NCBI RefSeq assembly: GCF_021491915.1
Contig: NZ_CP090836.1
Span: forward strand, 2,280,501-2,344,500
DNA length: 64,000 nt
Origin: Paracoccus everestensis
GTDB lineage: Bacteria > Pseudomonadota > Alphaproteobacteria > Rhodobacterales > Rhodobacteraceae
Direction: 5' to 3'
Part shown: positions 1 to 8,378 of the stretch, piece by piece
How the letters are laid out: the number at the start of each line of letters is the position of its first letter
Position numbering within the stretch: position 1 is the first letter of the stretch
The notes under the pieces: model-generated
Databases searched by the model: none
What the model was told of the DNA's origin: nothing
What the model saw: only the letters and a program-made list of their open reading frames with translations
Made by a program: the position numbers and the translations under genes

Positions 1-466
1 ATCCGATCATCGCTGTCAGCGGCGTCTTCAATTCGTGGCTGACATTGGCGACGAAATCGCGGCGCATCTGCTCGGCTTCCTCGGTCACGGACCGATCGAT
101 CACCGCAATCGTCGCCCCCCGCCCAAGGGGCGAAGGCAGCCGCGCCACGGTGATATCGGCCGCGATGTCGCGCCCGTCGGCCACGATCGCCGCGTTCAGC
201 CGTGCCACGCCATCGATGGGCGGGAGTGCCGAGGGGTCGGGCGCAGGGGCGGGATGGCGGTCGGGATCCAGCACCCAGTCCACCGCCGCGACGACGCCGG
301 GATGGCGCACCACCGTGACAAAGGGCCGGTTCAGCAGATCGCCGCCGCCGAACAGGGCCACGGCCGCCCGGTTGGCACCGATGGTGCGGGCCTTGTCATC
401 GACGGCCAGCATCGGGACCGGCACGCCCTCCAGCAGATCCGAGGCCCGGCGGTGGCCGTCCTGCAT
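1..466 (-). CDS. phoR: PhoR-type sensor histidine kinase, 5' part (runs off the window)
   Basis: Only the first 155 codons are inside the window. The start ATG at 466 overlaps the stop of the preceding gene by one base (TGATG), so the two are probably translationally coupled. Residues 1-125 look like a PAS sensor segment, and the HisKA phosphoacceptor motif VSHELKTPLT follows with the histidine near residue 144. This is the class of kinase that autophosphorylates and passes phosphate to a response regulator. The PhoR (phosphate starvation) assignment rests on the PAS-HisKA layout and on my recollection of family sequences; the ATPase domain and the neighbouring pst/pho genes lie outside. No membrane segment precedes the PAS domain if this start is right. 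Confidence 0.7.
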   Translation of the reverse strand, partial: MQDGHRRASDLLEGVPVPMLAVDDKARTIGANRAAVALFGGGDLLNRPFVTVVRHPGVVAAVDWVLDPDRHPAPAPDPSALPPIDGVARLNAAIVADGRDIAADITVARLPSPLGRGATIAVIDRSVTEEAEQMRRDFVANVSHELKTPLTAMIG

Positions 467-987
467 CACCCGACCTGCCGCAAGCCCGCGCGAAAGCGCG
501 CGGCATTGGCGCGGTATCGTGCGGCGGACTGGCGAAGGCCGGCCTGCGCCGCGTCGTCCAGCACCCGCACGACCTTGCCGGGCGCGCCCATGACCAAGGC
601 ACCGGCCGGAATTTCCTTGTTCTCGGCGACCAGGGCGCCCGCGCCGATCAAAGCCCCTGCCCCGATCCGGGCGCCGTTCAGGATCGTCGCGCCCATGCCG
701 ATCAAGGCGCCCTCGCCGATGGTGCAGCCGTGCAGGATCGCGCGGTGGCCGATGGTGCAATCCGCGCCGATCACCAGCGGACAGCCGGGATCGGTGTGCA
801 GAACGCAGAGATCCTGGATGTTGCTGCCCCGACCTACGCGGATTTCCTCGTTATCGCCGCGCAGGACCGCGCCCCACCAGACCGATGCGCCGTCCTCCAG
901 CACGACCCGGCCTATCAATTGTGCGTCGGGCGCGACCCAGGCATCCGCCGCAAGCTGCGGGGCGATGCCGTCCAGTTCCCAGATCAT
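466..987 (-). CDS. Gamma-carbonic anhydrase family protein (left-handed beta-helix)
   Basis: A 173-residue protein built almost entirely of hexapeptide repeats (I/V/L-G-x-x-x-x), seen from about residue 15 to 140, which fold as a left-handed beta-helix trimer. Histidines in the segments LCVLH and GHRAILHG are in the positions that bind zinc in gamma-carbonic anhydrases. Family members are commonly annotated YrdA/CaiE-like, and many have no proven hydratase activity. The start ATG at 987 overlaps the gmk stop (ATGA). The order gmk, this gene, phoR is a tight minus-strand operon. The exact substrate cannot be read from the sequence. Confidence 0.85.
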   Translation of the reverse strand: MIWELDGIAPQLAADAWVAPDAQLIGRVVLEDGASVWWGAVLRGDNEEIRVGRGSNIQDLCVLHTDPGCPLVIGADCTIGHRAILHGCTIGEGALIGMGATILNGARIGAGALIGAGALVAENKEIPAGALVMGAPGKVVRVLDDAAQAGLRQSAARYRANAARFRAGLRQVG

Positions 988-1613
988 GCGTGTTCCTCCA
1001 TCAGATCCTTGACGAAGCGGCCCAGGCCCCCCTGCCGGTCGCGGCGCAGGCGTTCGGCGGTCAGGATGGCGCGCAGGTTGTGTTCGGTCTGGTCCAGATC
1101 GTCGTTGACCAGGACGTAATCGTATTCCGCCCAATGGCTGATCTCGGCCCGGCTTTTCGCCATCCGGCCCGCGATCACCCCGTCGCTGTCCTGCCCGCGT
1201 GCGCGAAGGCGGCGTTCCAGTTCCGGCAAGGACGGCGGCAGAACGAAGATCGACACGACATGGCCGCCCAGGGCCGATGCGCGGATCTGCTGGCCGCCCT
1301 GCCAGTCCACGTCGAACAGCGTGTCGCGCCCGTCGCGCATCGCGGCCTCGACGGGCGCGCGGGGGCTGCCGTACAGGTTCCCGAAGACCTCGGCGTATTC
1401 CAGCATCTGCCCCTGCTCGACCATTTCGTGAAAGGCCCCGGGCGAGGTGAAGACGTAATGCTGCCCGTCCACCTCGCCCGCGCGGGGGGGACGGGTGGTG
1501 GCGGATACCGAAAAGCGCAGCGAGGGATCCCAATCCATCAGCCGCCGGGCCAGCGTGGATTTCCCTGCGCCCGAAGGCGATGACAGGATGATCAGCAGGC
1601 CGGTTCTGTCCAT
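984..1613 (-). CDS. gmk: Guanylate kinase
   Basis: Phosphorylates GMP to GDP with ATP in the cytosol, in purine nucleotide recycling. The 209-residue protein has the usual family length. Its P-loop [10 protein letters not shown] lies at residues 11-20. The GMP-binding region follows, with [17 protein letters not shown] near residues 41-57. I start at the ATG at 1613, which places the P-loop near the N-terminus as in other guanylate kinases; an upstream in-frame start would add 29 residues of low plausibility. Its stop overlaps the next start by ATGA, so it leads a three-gene operon. Confidence 0.95.
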   Translation of the reverse strand: MDRTGLLIILSSPSGAGKSTLARRLMDWDPSLRFSVSATTRPPRAGEVDGQHYVFTSPGAFHEMVEQGQMLEYAEVFGNLYGSPRAPVEAAMRDGRDTLFDVDWQGGQQIRASALGGHVVSIFVLPPSLPELERRLRARGQDSDGVIAGRMAKSRAEISHWAEYDYVLVNDDLDQTEHNLRAILTAERLRRDRQGGLGRFVKDLMEEHA

Positions 1614-1806
1614 GGGGCGTCTTTCTTTTGGCTTTGGGCGCGGGATGGACCAGCGATGCGGGACGGTCAAGACCCCGGCCCCCCTTGCCATCTTAACCAT
1701 TCGTTAGGAAAACGACTCGGCATGGGGCGAAGTTATGTTTATCATGCCGTTGGAGAGTATAGCGTGTCCGCGTTCCTGGACGCGCGGCAGTGACGAGGGT
1801 TCAACA

Positions 1807-2583
1807 GTGTCGGAATGGCAGGACGACAAGGCGTCGCATCCGCCCCGGGCGGATGGCACGGGACAGATTTTGCAACTTGCGGATTTCAACCCGGCGCAAC
1901 CTGCCCGAATTCTGGCAGATATGCGCGCCTATTGGGACAGCCTGCGGCGCGGCCGGGCCGTGCCCGCACGGTCCGACATCCAGCCCCAGGGCATTCACCG
2001 CGCCCTTGATCACGCCTTTATCCTGGAACGAATCGCCCCCGGCGCCGCGCGCTTTCGCCTTGCGGGCCAGCACCTGATCGACCTGATGGGGATGGAGGTG
2101 CGGGGCATGGCCTTTTGTTCGCTGGCCAATCCCAGTTCGCGCGGCCGCTGGTCGGACGTGCTGGAATCGGTCTTCCGCGCCCCGCAACTGGCGCAGATGA
2201 CGCTGCACGCCAAGGCGGAATATGCCCGCCCCGAACTGTCTGCGCGGCTGCTGCTGCTGCCCTTGTCCTCGGACCTGGGCGACGTGACCCGCGCGCTTGG
2301 CTGCATCATCGCCGAAGGCCAGATCGGCATCGCGCCGCGCCGCTTCGACCTGGTTTCCGACGAGGTCATGCCGATTATCGAGGGGGGCAAGACCCTCGCG
2401 CCCTCGGCTTCGGATTTCGGCCGCGACTGGCGCGGGGCCGGGCCGGGCAAGGCCCTTGACCTGCAACCTTCCGAACGCCCGGCGAAACGGGCGGACAGCG
2501 CGGAATCGCGGCGGGCCAAGTTCCGGGTGATCACCCCGAACCCCGCCACGCCGTCGCTGCCCTCGGGTGCGACCAGAAGCTAG
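1807..2583 (+). CDS. PAS domain-containing protein (PAS_5-like)
   Basis: A cytosolic protein of 258 residues from a GTG start at 1807, which has a GAGGG ribosome-binding sequence just upstream. An in-frame ATG at 1735 would add 24 unlikely residues. The central part (about residues 30-180) contains the PAS_5-type pattern seen in alphaproteobacterial single-PAS proteins: a segment RSDIQPQGIHRALDHAFILE, then FRLAGQHLIDLMGMEVRGM. The C-terminal 60 residues are Pro/Ser/Arg-rich and probably disordered. There is no kinase, cyclase or DNA-binding domain, so its output is unknown. It stands alone between divergent or convergent neighbours. Confidence 0.7.
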   Translation: MSEWQDDKASHPPRADGTGQILQLADFNPAQPARILADMRAYWDSLRRGRAVPARSDIQPQGIHRALDHAFILERIAPGAARFRLAGQHLIDLMGMEVRGMAFCSLANPSSRGRWSDVLESVFRAPQLAQMTLHAKAEYARPELSARLLLLPLSSDLGDVTRALGCIIAEGQIGIAPRRFDLVSDEVMPIIEGGKTLAPSASDFGRDWRGAGPGKALDLQPSERPAKRADSAESRRAKFRVITPNPATPSLPSGATRS

Positions 2584-2626
2584 GCGGACTGGCGGGGCGG
2601 ACGGCCAGGAACGCCGCCGCCCGTCC

Positions 2627-3808
2627 TTATCCCACCGGCACGACGCGCACTGCGCCGCCCTTGGCCGACAGCGCGATTTCCCCTGCCGCCAGGCGCAATG
2701 CATCCTGGCCGAACACCTCGGCCCGCCAGCCTTTCAGCGCGGGCAGATCGCGGTCGCCCTGGGCGATGGCGTCCAGTTCCGAGGACGAGGCGATCAGCTT
2801 GGGCGCCACGCCCGACGCGTCGGCCTTGGCCTTGAGCAGCACGCGCAAAAGGTCGGACAATGCGGCATTGCCGGGCTTGCCCGGTTCGTCGGCCTTGGGC
2901 TGGGGCAGATCCTTGGATTCGATCCCCGCCTTGACGGCGGCCAGGATGCCATTGGCGATATCGCCCTTGCGCGCTTCCCGCAGCAGCAGGCGGGACCGGC
3001 CCAGGTCGGCCTCGGTCAGGGGTTTGGTCGAGGCGACCTCGATCATCGCGTCGTCCTTCAGCACGCGGGTCCGGGGAATGTCGCGTTCCTGGGCATAGGT
3101 TTCGCGGAACCGGGCCAGTTCGCGCAGGATCGCCAGGAAGCGCGGCGAGTTGGTGCGGGTCCGAATCTTTTGCCAGGCTTCCTCGGGACGGGTGATATAG
3201 GTTTCGGGGTCTTCCAGGACCGCGATTTCCTCGGCCAGCCAGCTTTCGCGGCCGTTCTTGCGCAGCTCGGCCGACAGAAATTCATAGATGACCCGCAGAT
3301 GCGTCACATCGGCCAGGGCATAGGCGGCCTGAGCGTCCGACAAGGGACGGCGCGACCAGTCGGTAAAGCGCGACGACTTGTCCAGGTTCGCCCGCGCGAT
3401 CCGGCGCACCAGGGTTTCATAGCCTGCCTGTTCGCCGAACCCGCAGACCATCGCGGCCACCTGGGTGTCGAACAAGGGTTGCGGGAACAGGCCCGCGTCG
3501 TGAAAGAAGATCTCCAGATCCTGGCGGGCGGCGTGGAACACCTTGACCGTACCGGTGTGGCGGAACAGGTCATAAAGCGGCTCCAGTGACAGGCCTTCGG
3601 CCAGGGGATCGACCAGAACCGCCTCTCCTCCCGGGGTGCCGGGAGTCGATGCGGGCGGAAGCGCAAGCTGGATCAGGCACAGCTTGGACCAATAGGTCCG
3701 CTCGCGCAGGAATTCGGTATCGACCGTGACATAGGGGGCGGTTTTTGCGATCTCGCAGAAACGCGCCAGGTCTTCGGTCCGGGTGATGGTGGTGATGTCG
3801 TCGCTCAT
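2627..3808 (-). CDS. rnd: Ribonuclease D
   Basis: A 3'-to-5' exoribonuclease that trims tRNA precursors and other small RNAs. The 393-residue product has the DEDD exonuclease motifs in order: VDTEFLRE with Asp30 and Glu32, FHAARQDLEIF in the second motif and YALADVTHL in the third. An HRDC-like helical region follows from about residue 215. The start chosen at 3808 gives normal family length; the open frame extends 58 codons upstream without family-like sequence. It is transcribed on the minus strand, upstream of nothing on its strand within 40 bp, and converges with the PAS gene. Confidence 0.92.
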   Translation of the reverse strand: MSDDITTITRTEDLARFCEIAKTAPYVTVDTEFLRERTYWSKLCLIQLALPPASTPGTPGGEAVLVDPLAEGLSLEPLYDLFRHTGTVKVFHAARQDLEIFFHDAGLFPQPLFDTQVAAMVCGFGEQAGYETLVRRIARANLDKSSRFTDWSRRPLSDAQAAYALADVTHLRVIYEFLSAELRKNGRESWLAEEIAVLEDPETYITRPEEAWQKIRTRTNSPRFLAILRELARFRETYAQERDIPRTRVLKDDAMIEVASTKPLTEADLGRSRLLLREARKGDIANGILAAVKAGIESKDLPQPKADEPGKPGNAALSDLLRVLLKAKADASGVAPKLIASSSELDAIAQGDRDLPALKGWRAEVFGQDALRLAAGEIALSAKGGAVRVVPVG

Positions 3809-3905
3809 GTGGGTCTTTCGCGCGGGGCGGTTCGTCCGCCAATTGGGAACGGATAAGGCGAAGCTTCCCTGATGGAAAGCGTTTTTGGTCAGCCGGGCTG
3901 ACGGA

Positions 3906-5036
3906 TCACAGAGCGTCGATGTCGCCTTGCGCCCGGACCGCATGAAAATCGGCCACAAACGCGTCCAGCCGCCCTTCGGCAATGGCGCCGCGCAGGCCCG
4001 CCATCAGTTCCTGGAAATAATGCAGGTTGTGCCAGGTCAGCAGCATCCCACTGATCATTTCGCCTGCACGAAAGACGTGGTGCAGATAGGCGCGGCTGTA
4101 TCCGGTGCAGGCCGGGCAGGTGCAGTCCGCGTCCAGCGGGCGCGGATCGTCGGCATGGCGGGCATTCTTGATGTTGACCTGGCCCCGCCGCGTCCAGGCC
4201 TGTCCGGTCCGCCCGGACCGGGACGGCAGCACGCAATCCATCATGTCAACGCCCCGCTGCACCGCACCCACGATGTCATCGGGCTTGCCCACCCCCATCA
4301 GGTATCGCGGCTTGTCGGCGGGCAGGAAACCCGGCGCGTAATCCAGGACGCCGAACATCGCCTCCTGTCCCTCGCCCACGGCAAGGCCGCCGATGGCATA
4401 GCCATCAAAGCCGATGGCCTTCAGGGCCTCGGCGGATTCCTCGCGCAGGTCAGGCGTGACGCCGCCCTGCATGATGCCGAACAGCGCATGGCCCGGCCTG
4501 TCGCCAAAGGCGTCGCGCGACCGCTGCGCCCAGCGCATCGACAGGCGCATGGACTGGGCCACGGCGTCGTCGGTCGCCGGCAGCGCGGGGCATTCGTCAA
4601 AGCACATCACGATGTCGCTGCCCAGCAGGCGCTGGATTTCCATGCTGGTTTCGGGCGACAGCATATGCTTGGACCCGTCGATATGGGATGAAAAGGTGAC
4701 GCCGTTTTCGGTCAGCTTGCGAAGGGCGGCCAGCGACATGACCTGGAAGCCGCCGGAATCCGTCAGGATCGGCCGGTCCCAGTTCATGAAACGGTGCAAT
4801 CCGCCCAGCCGCGCGATCCGGTCCGCGCCAGGGCGCAGCATCAGGTGATAGGTGTTGCCCAGCAGGATGTCCGCGCCCGTGGCACGCACCGATTCCGGCA
4901 GCATCGCCTTGACCGTGGCCGCGGTGCCCACCGGCATGAAGGCGGGCGTGCGGATCTCGCCCCGCGGCGTGTGGATGGTGCCGGTGCGCGCAGGGCCGTC
5001 GGTTGCGTGAAGGGTAAAGGAAAAACGCTCGCTCAT
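3906..5036 (-). CDS. tgt: tRNA-guanine transglycosylase (queuine tRNA-ribosyltransferase)
   Basis: Exchanges guanine 34 in the anticodon of GUN tRNAs for the queuosine precursor preQ1. The 376-residue length is typical. The nucleophile-bearing motif [12 protein letters not shown] has Asp93, and a second catalytic segment MCFDECPA lies near residue 140. The zinc site is [16 protein letters not shown] in the C-terminal third, with three Cys and a His. The gene follows rnd in the reverse direction with about 100 bp between, so it may share a promoter or have its own. It is divergent from the Fe-S assembly genes across a 123-bp gap. Confidence 0.96.
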   Translation of the reverse strand: MSERFSFTLHATDGPARTGTIHTPRGEIRTPAFMPVGTAATVKAMLPESVRATGADILLGNTYHLMLRPGADRIARLGGLHRFMNWDRPILTDSGGFQVMSLAALRKLTENGVTFSSHIDGSKHMLSPETSMEIQRLLGSDIVMCFDECPALPATDDAVAQSMRLSMRWAQRSRDAFGDRPGHALFGIMQGGVTPDLREESAEALKAIGFDGYAIGGLAVGEGQEAMFGVLDYAPGFLPADKPRYLMGVGKPDDIVGAVQRGVDMMDCVLPSRSGRTGQAWTRRGQVNIKNARHADDPRPLDADCTCPACTGYSRAYLHHVFRAGEMISGMLLTWHNLHYFQELMAGLRGAIAEGRLDAFVADFHAVRAQGDIDAL

Positions 5037-5159
5037 CGGGGGGCCTGTCGCTGGAACCGGGCGTGTTTATCCAATGCAGAGGGGGATCGCAATGCGCCCC
5101 CTCTCTGGACCTGGGGAGACGGGGTGCCTATATGAAAGCAAATTCGACAGGAACACGCC

Positions 5160-5513
5160 ATGACCGAACCGCAGGAAGGCGCCCCGCTGATCGCGCCCTC
5201 GACCACCGACCATCCACTGTATGACAGCATCGTCGAGGCCTGCAAGACTGTTTATGACCCGGAAATCCCGGTCAACATCTTCGATCTGGGGCTGATCTAT
5301 ACCATCCAGGTCAACCCGGAAAACGAGGTGCGGGTCATCATGACCCTGACCGCGCCGGGCTGCCCCGTCGCGGGCGAGATGCCGGGCTGGGTCGCGGACG
5401 CGGTGGAACCCTTGCCGGGCGTCAAGCAGGTCGATGTGGAAATGACCTTTCAACCGCAATGGGGCATGGACATGATGTCCGACGAAGCGCGGCTGGAACT
5501 GGGCTTCATGTAG
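5160..5513 (+). CDS. sufT: SUF system Fe-S assembly protein SufT (MIP18/DUF59 family)
   Basis: A 117-residue single-domain protein of the MIP18/DUF59 family, which helps mature Fe-S proteins. The diagnostic segment DPEIPVNIFDLGLIY is at residues 33-47, and the family cysteine sits in TAPGCPVAGEM (Cys68). The start ATG follows a weak AGGAACACGCC spacer. It precedes another Fe-S assembly gene on the same strand, separated by a hairpin element, so the pair may be functionally linked even if not always co-transcribed. In other alphaproteobacteria sufT is often at the end of the suf operon; no sufBCDS is present here. Confidence 0.88.
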   Translation: MTEPQEGAPLIAPSTTDHPLYDSIVEACKTVYDPEIPVNIFDLGLIYTIQVNPENEVRVIMTLTAPGCPVAGEMPGWVADAVEPLPGVKQVDVEMTFQPQWGMDMMSDEARLELGFM

Positions 5514-5519
5514 GAAGAC

Positions 5520-5570
5520 GGGGGGCTGTCTGCCCCCCCGACCCCCGAGGATATTTGGACCAAGGCAAAA
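5520..5570 (+). repeat. Intergenic hairpin plus GGATATTT element, copy A
   Basis: A hairpin with arms GGGGGGC (5520-5526) and GCCCCCC (5532-5538) lies 7 bases after the sufT stop. It is followed by CCCCCGAGGATATTT and then CCAAGGCAAAA. Three other copies in the window (14941-14990, 37239-37308, 46491-46542) have the same order and the same orientation relative to the upstream gene. The hairpin could terminate transcription, although it lacks a T run. The conserved tail has no obvious known role. Confidence 0.6.
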
Positions 5571-5633
5571 CAGCCACGTCTTGATGGGCGTGGGTTGCGG
5601 GATTATCTTTGGGGTGAACAGAAGGAACGCGCC

Positions 5634-6005
5634 ATGTTTGCCATTCCCGGATCCGTGCCGGTCACGATCACGCCCGCCGCCGAACGCCAGATTGCGCGGC
5701 TGATGACGGGCAAGAACGCCTTTGGCCTGCGCATCGGGCTGAAAAAGGGCGGTTGCGCAGGCATGGAATACACCATGGACCTGGTCGAGGCGGCAGAGCC
5801 GCACGAGGAAGTCGTGCAACAGGGTGCGGCCCGCGTATTGATCGCGCCGCGGGCGCAGATGTTCCTGTTCGGCACCGAGATCGACTATGAAACCGGGCTG
5901 CTGGAATCGGGCTTCAAGTTCCGCAATCCCAATGTGACCGATGCCTGCGGGTGCGGGGAATCCGTGCGGTTCGAGCCGCTGGACGGAAGCCGCGCCGCCG
6001 GGTGA
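5634..6005 (+). CDS. A-type iron-sulfur carrier (SufA/IscA/ErpA family)
   Basis: A 123-residue A-type carrier that delivers Fe-S clusters to apo-proteins. The three conserved cysteines are present: Cys41 in KKGGCAGMEY and Cys105/Cys107 in DACGCGESVRF. The N-terminus MFAIPGSVPVTITPAAERQI is a normal A-type start, so I use the ATG at 5634, preceded by GAAGGAACGC, rather than the upstream in-frame start at 5595. Which family member it is (SufA, IscA or ErpA) cannot be decided from sequence alone. The neighbour sufT supports a SUF-linked role. Confidence 0.88.
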   Translation: MFAIPGSVPVTITPAAERQIARLMTGKNAFGLRIGLKKGGCAGMEYTMDLVEAAEPHEEVVQQGAARVLIAPRAQMFLFGTEIDYETGLLESGFKFRNPNVTDACGCGESVRFEPLDGSRAAG

Positions 6006-6092
6006 CCGGCTTTCCGTCGCAGTTGCGGCGCTATCATGATTGCGAACCGGGCGTCATGGTCCTAAGCCGTTTCAAACGCTTGGAGGGATGGC

Positions 6093-6839
6093 ATGGCACC
6101 GCGCAAACTGGCAGCCGGAAACTGGAAGATGAACGGCGATCTTGCCGCCCTGGCCGAGATCGACGCATTGACGGCAGCCCAGGCGGCGCCGGGCTGCGAC
6201 GTCCTGATCTGCCCGCCTGCTGTCCTGATCCATGCGATGAAGGCGCGGATCGGCGCGGGCGCTATCGCGGTCGGCGGGCAGGATTGCCATGCGACATCCT
6301 CGGGCGCCCATACGGGCGATATCTCGGCTGCGCAGTTAAGGGATGCGGGTGCGTCCCATGTGATCCTGGGCCATTCCGAACGCCGCGCCGATCATGGCGA
6401 AACCGATGCAATGGTGGCGGCCAAGGCCGCGGCCGCCCATGCCGCCGGTTTGACCGCGATCATCTGCGTGGGCGAGACCGAGAGGCAGCGCGATGCCGGG
6501 GAAACCCTGGCGGTGATCGCCTCGCAACTGGATGGATCCATCCCCAAAGGCGCGACGGCGGCCAATACCGTCATCGCCTATGAGCCGGTCTGGGCCATCG
6601 GCACCGGACGCACGCCGACCCTTGACCAGATCGCCGAGGTTCATGCGCTGATGCGCGAGCGCCTGGAGGACCGGGTCGCAGATGCGGCGCAGGTCCGGCT
6701 GCTTTACGGCGGCAGCGTCAAGCCCGCCAATGCGGCCGCGATCTTTGCCATTCCCCATGTGGACGGCGCCCTTGTCGGCGGGGCCAGCCTCAAGGCGGCT
6801 GATTTCGGCCCGATCATCGCGGCCCTGGCGGCAGTTTAG
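6093..6839 (+). CDS. tpiA: Triosephosphate isomerase
   Basis: Interconverts dihydroxyacetone phosphate and glyceraldehyde 3-phosphate in glycolysis and gluconeogenesis. At 248 residues it is normal length. All catalytic residues are visible: Lys12 in GNWKMNG, His94 in LGHSERR, and Glu164 in [11 protein letters not shown]. The phosphate-binding loop YGGSVKP lies near residue 208. A GGAGG ribosome-binding sequence precedes the ATG at 6093. The MFS gene starts 23 bp after the stop and may be co-transcribed. Confidence 0.97.
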   Translation: MAPRKLAAGNWKMNGDLAALAEIDALTAAQAAPGCDVLICPPAVLIHAMKARIGAGAIAVGGQDCHATSSGAHTGDISAAQLRDAGASHVILGHSERRADHGETDAMVAAKAAAAHAAGLTAIICVGETERQRDAGETLAVIASQLDGSIPKGATAANTVIAYEPVWAIGTGRTPTLDQIAEVHALMRERLEDRVADAAQVRLLYGGSVKPANAAAIFAIPHVDGALVGGASLKAADFGPIIAALAAV

Positions 6840-6862
6840 CGGGCAGAGGCGACCTGAAGCCC

Positions 6863-8347
6863 ATGACCGCCCGTTCCCCCTGGCTTGTGCTGGCCATCGT
6901 GTCCAGTGCGCTGTTCCTGATCGTGATCGACATGACGGCGCTTTACACCGCGTTGCCGACGCTGACGCGCGACCTGGAAGCCTCGGCCACGGAAAAGCTG
7001 TGGATCGTCAATGCCTATTCCCTGGTCGTGGCGGGGCTGCTGCCGGGCGCGGGCGCGCTTGGCGACCGTTACGGGCACCGGCGGATGTTCACGATCGGCC
7101 TGGCGATCTTTGGCGCGGCATCATTGGCGGCCGGCTTTGCGCCCACATCCGCCACCCTGATCGCGGCGCGTGCGGGCCTGGCCGTGGGCGCTGCGGCCAT
7201 GATGCCCGCCACGCTGTCGATCATCCGCCACACATTCGAGGATCCGGACGACCGCGCCCTTGCCATTGGCATCTGGGCCGCCGTCGCATCGGGCGGCGCG
7301 GCGCTTGGCCCGGTGATCGGCGGCGCGCTGCTGGAACATTTCCATTGGGGCGCGGTGTTCCTGATCAACCTGCCGGTGGTGCTGGCGGCGCTTGCCCTGA
7401 CGGCCGCCTTTGTGCCTCGGGGCCAAGGTCATGGACACCATCCCTTTGATCCTGTCGGATCGCTGCTGGTCCTGGTCGGGCTGGTCGGCGTGACGCTGGC
7501 CATCAAGGAAATCGCCAAGCCGGACCCGTCGCTGACGGTGCTGCTGTTGTCCGCCCTGGCGGGCCTTGCCGCCCTGGCGCTGTTCTTTCGCCGCCTGCGC
7601 CGCAGCGCCAATCCGATGATCGACCTGACGCTGTTCCACGGCCCCCGATTTGCAGGGGGCGTAATTGGCGCCCTTGTCTCGGCTGCGGCCCTGCTGGGGG
7701 TTCAGCTTGCCATCACACAGCGCCTGCAACTGGTTCAGGGGCTGTCGCCGCTGCAAGCGGGGCTTTTCGTCCTGCCGATCCCGCTGGCGTCGTTCCTAGC
7801 CGGGCCGGTCGCCGGCATGATGCTGGGCCGGGTTGGCGCAGGCCGCCTGCTGGCGGCGACGCTTGTTGTCAGCGGGGCGGGCATCCTGGTTTACTGGGCA
7901 GGCGTAGGCCACCAGGGGATCGAACTGGCAAGCTTTGCCATCATGGGCGCGGGCATCGGGGCTGCGATGACGGCGGCCTCGTCCACCATCATGCTAAGCG
8001 CGCCCGCCGACCGGGCGGGCATGGCGGCATCGGTCGAGGAAGTGTCCTATGAACTGGGCGGCGCGCTTGGCATTGCCATCCTGGGCAGCCTGATGGCCGG
8101 AATTTACAGTGCTTCGTCCAGTGCAGCAGGCTTGGGAAAAAAGGCCTCGGATTCGCTGGATGGCGCCCTGGCCCTGGCCGCGACCTTGCCCGCGCCCCAG
8201 GCTGATCGCCTGCTGTCCATCGCCAATGACGCCTTCGACCAGGCCACGGGGGCGGTGGCCCTTGCGGCAGGCCTGGCGCTCTTGGCGGCAGGCGCTTGGG
8301 TGGGCCGCATCAACCGCATGGATGGCCGCGTCCAGCAGGGCGCTTGA
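6863..8347 (+). CDS. MFS drug efflux transporter, DHA2 (14-TM) family
   Basis: A 494-residue inner-membrane protein with about 14 hydrophobic segments. The first helix carries the DHA2 motif IVIDMTALYTALPTLTRDL, and the loop-2 motif GALGDRYGHRRMF is typical MFS signature A. Homologues such as SmvA, QacA and EmrB export cationic drugs, dyes or methyl viologen using the proton gradient. The actual substrate is unknown. It directly follows tpiA and precedes trkH on the same strand at 31 bp. No regulator gene is adjacent. Confidence 0.88.
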   Translation: MTARSPWLVLAIVSSALFLIVIDMTALYTALPTLTRDLEASATEKLWIVNAYSLVVAGLLPGAGALGDRYGHRRMFTIGLAIFGAASLAAGFAPTSATLIAARAGLAVGAAAMMPATLSIIRHTFEDPDDRALAIGIWAAVASGGAALGPVIGGALLEHFHWGAVFLINLPVVLAALALTAAFVPRGQGHGHHPFDPVGSLLVLVGLVGVTLAIKEIAKPDPSLTVLLLSALAGLAALALFFRRLRRSANPMIDLTLFHGPRFAGGVIGALVSAAALLGVQLAITQRLQLVQGLSPLQAGLFVLPIPLASFLAGPVAGMMLGRVGAGRLLAATLVVSGAGILVYWAGVGHQGIELASFAIMGAGIGAAMTAASSTIMLSAPADRAGMAASVEEVSYELGGALGIAILGSLMAGIYSASSSAAGLGKKASDSLDGALALAATLPAPQADRLLSIANDAFDQATGAVALAAGLALLAAGAWVGRINRMDGRVQQGA

Positions 8348-8378
8348 CGCCCGACCGGGCGCGGGGCAAGCAATCGCC

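Noticed and set aside
35..1012. Long plus-strand open frame across the 5' end of the window
   Set aside because: It is the shadow of the minus-strand phoR and carbonic-anhydrase-like genes, and its Arg/Pro-rich sequence fits no family.
2627..2700. A CRISPR array or tRNA gene anywhere in the window
   Set aside because: No regularly spaced direct repeats and no cloverleaf with a CCA-adjacent acceptor stem were recognised on reading.
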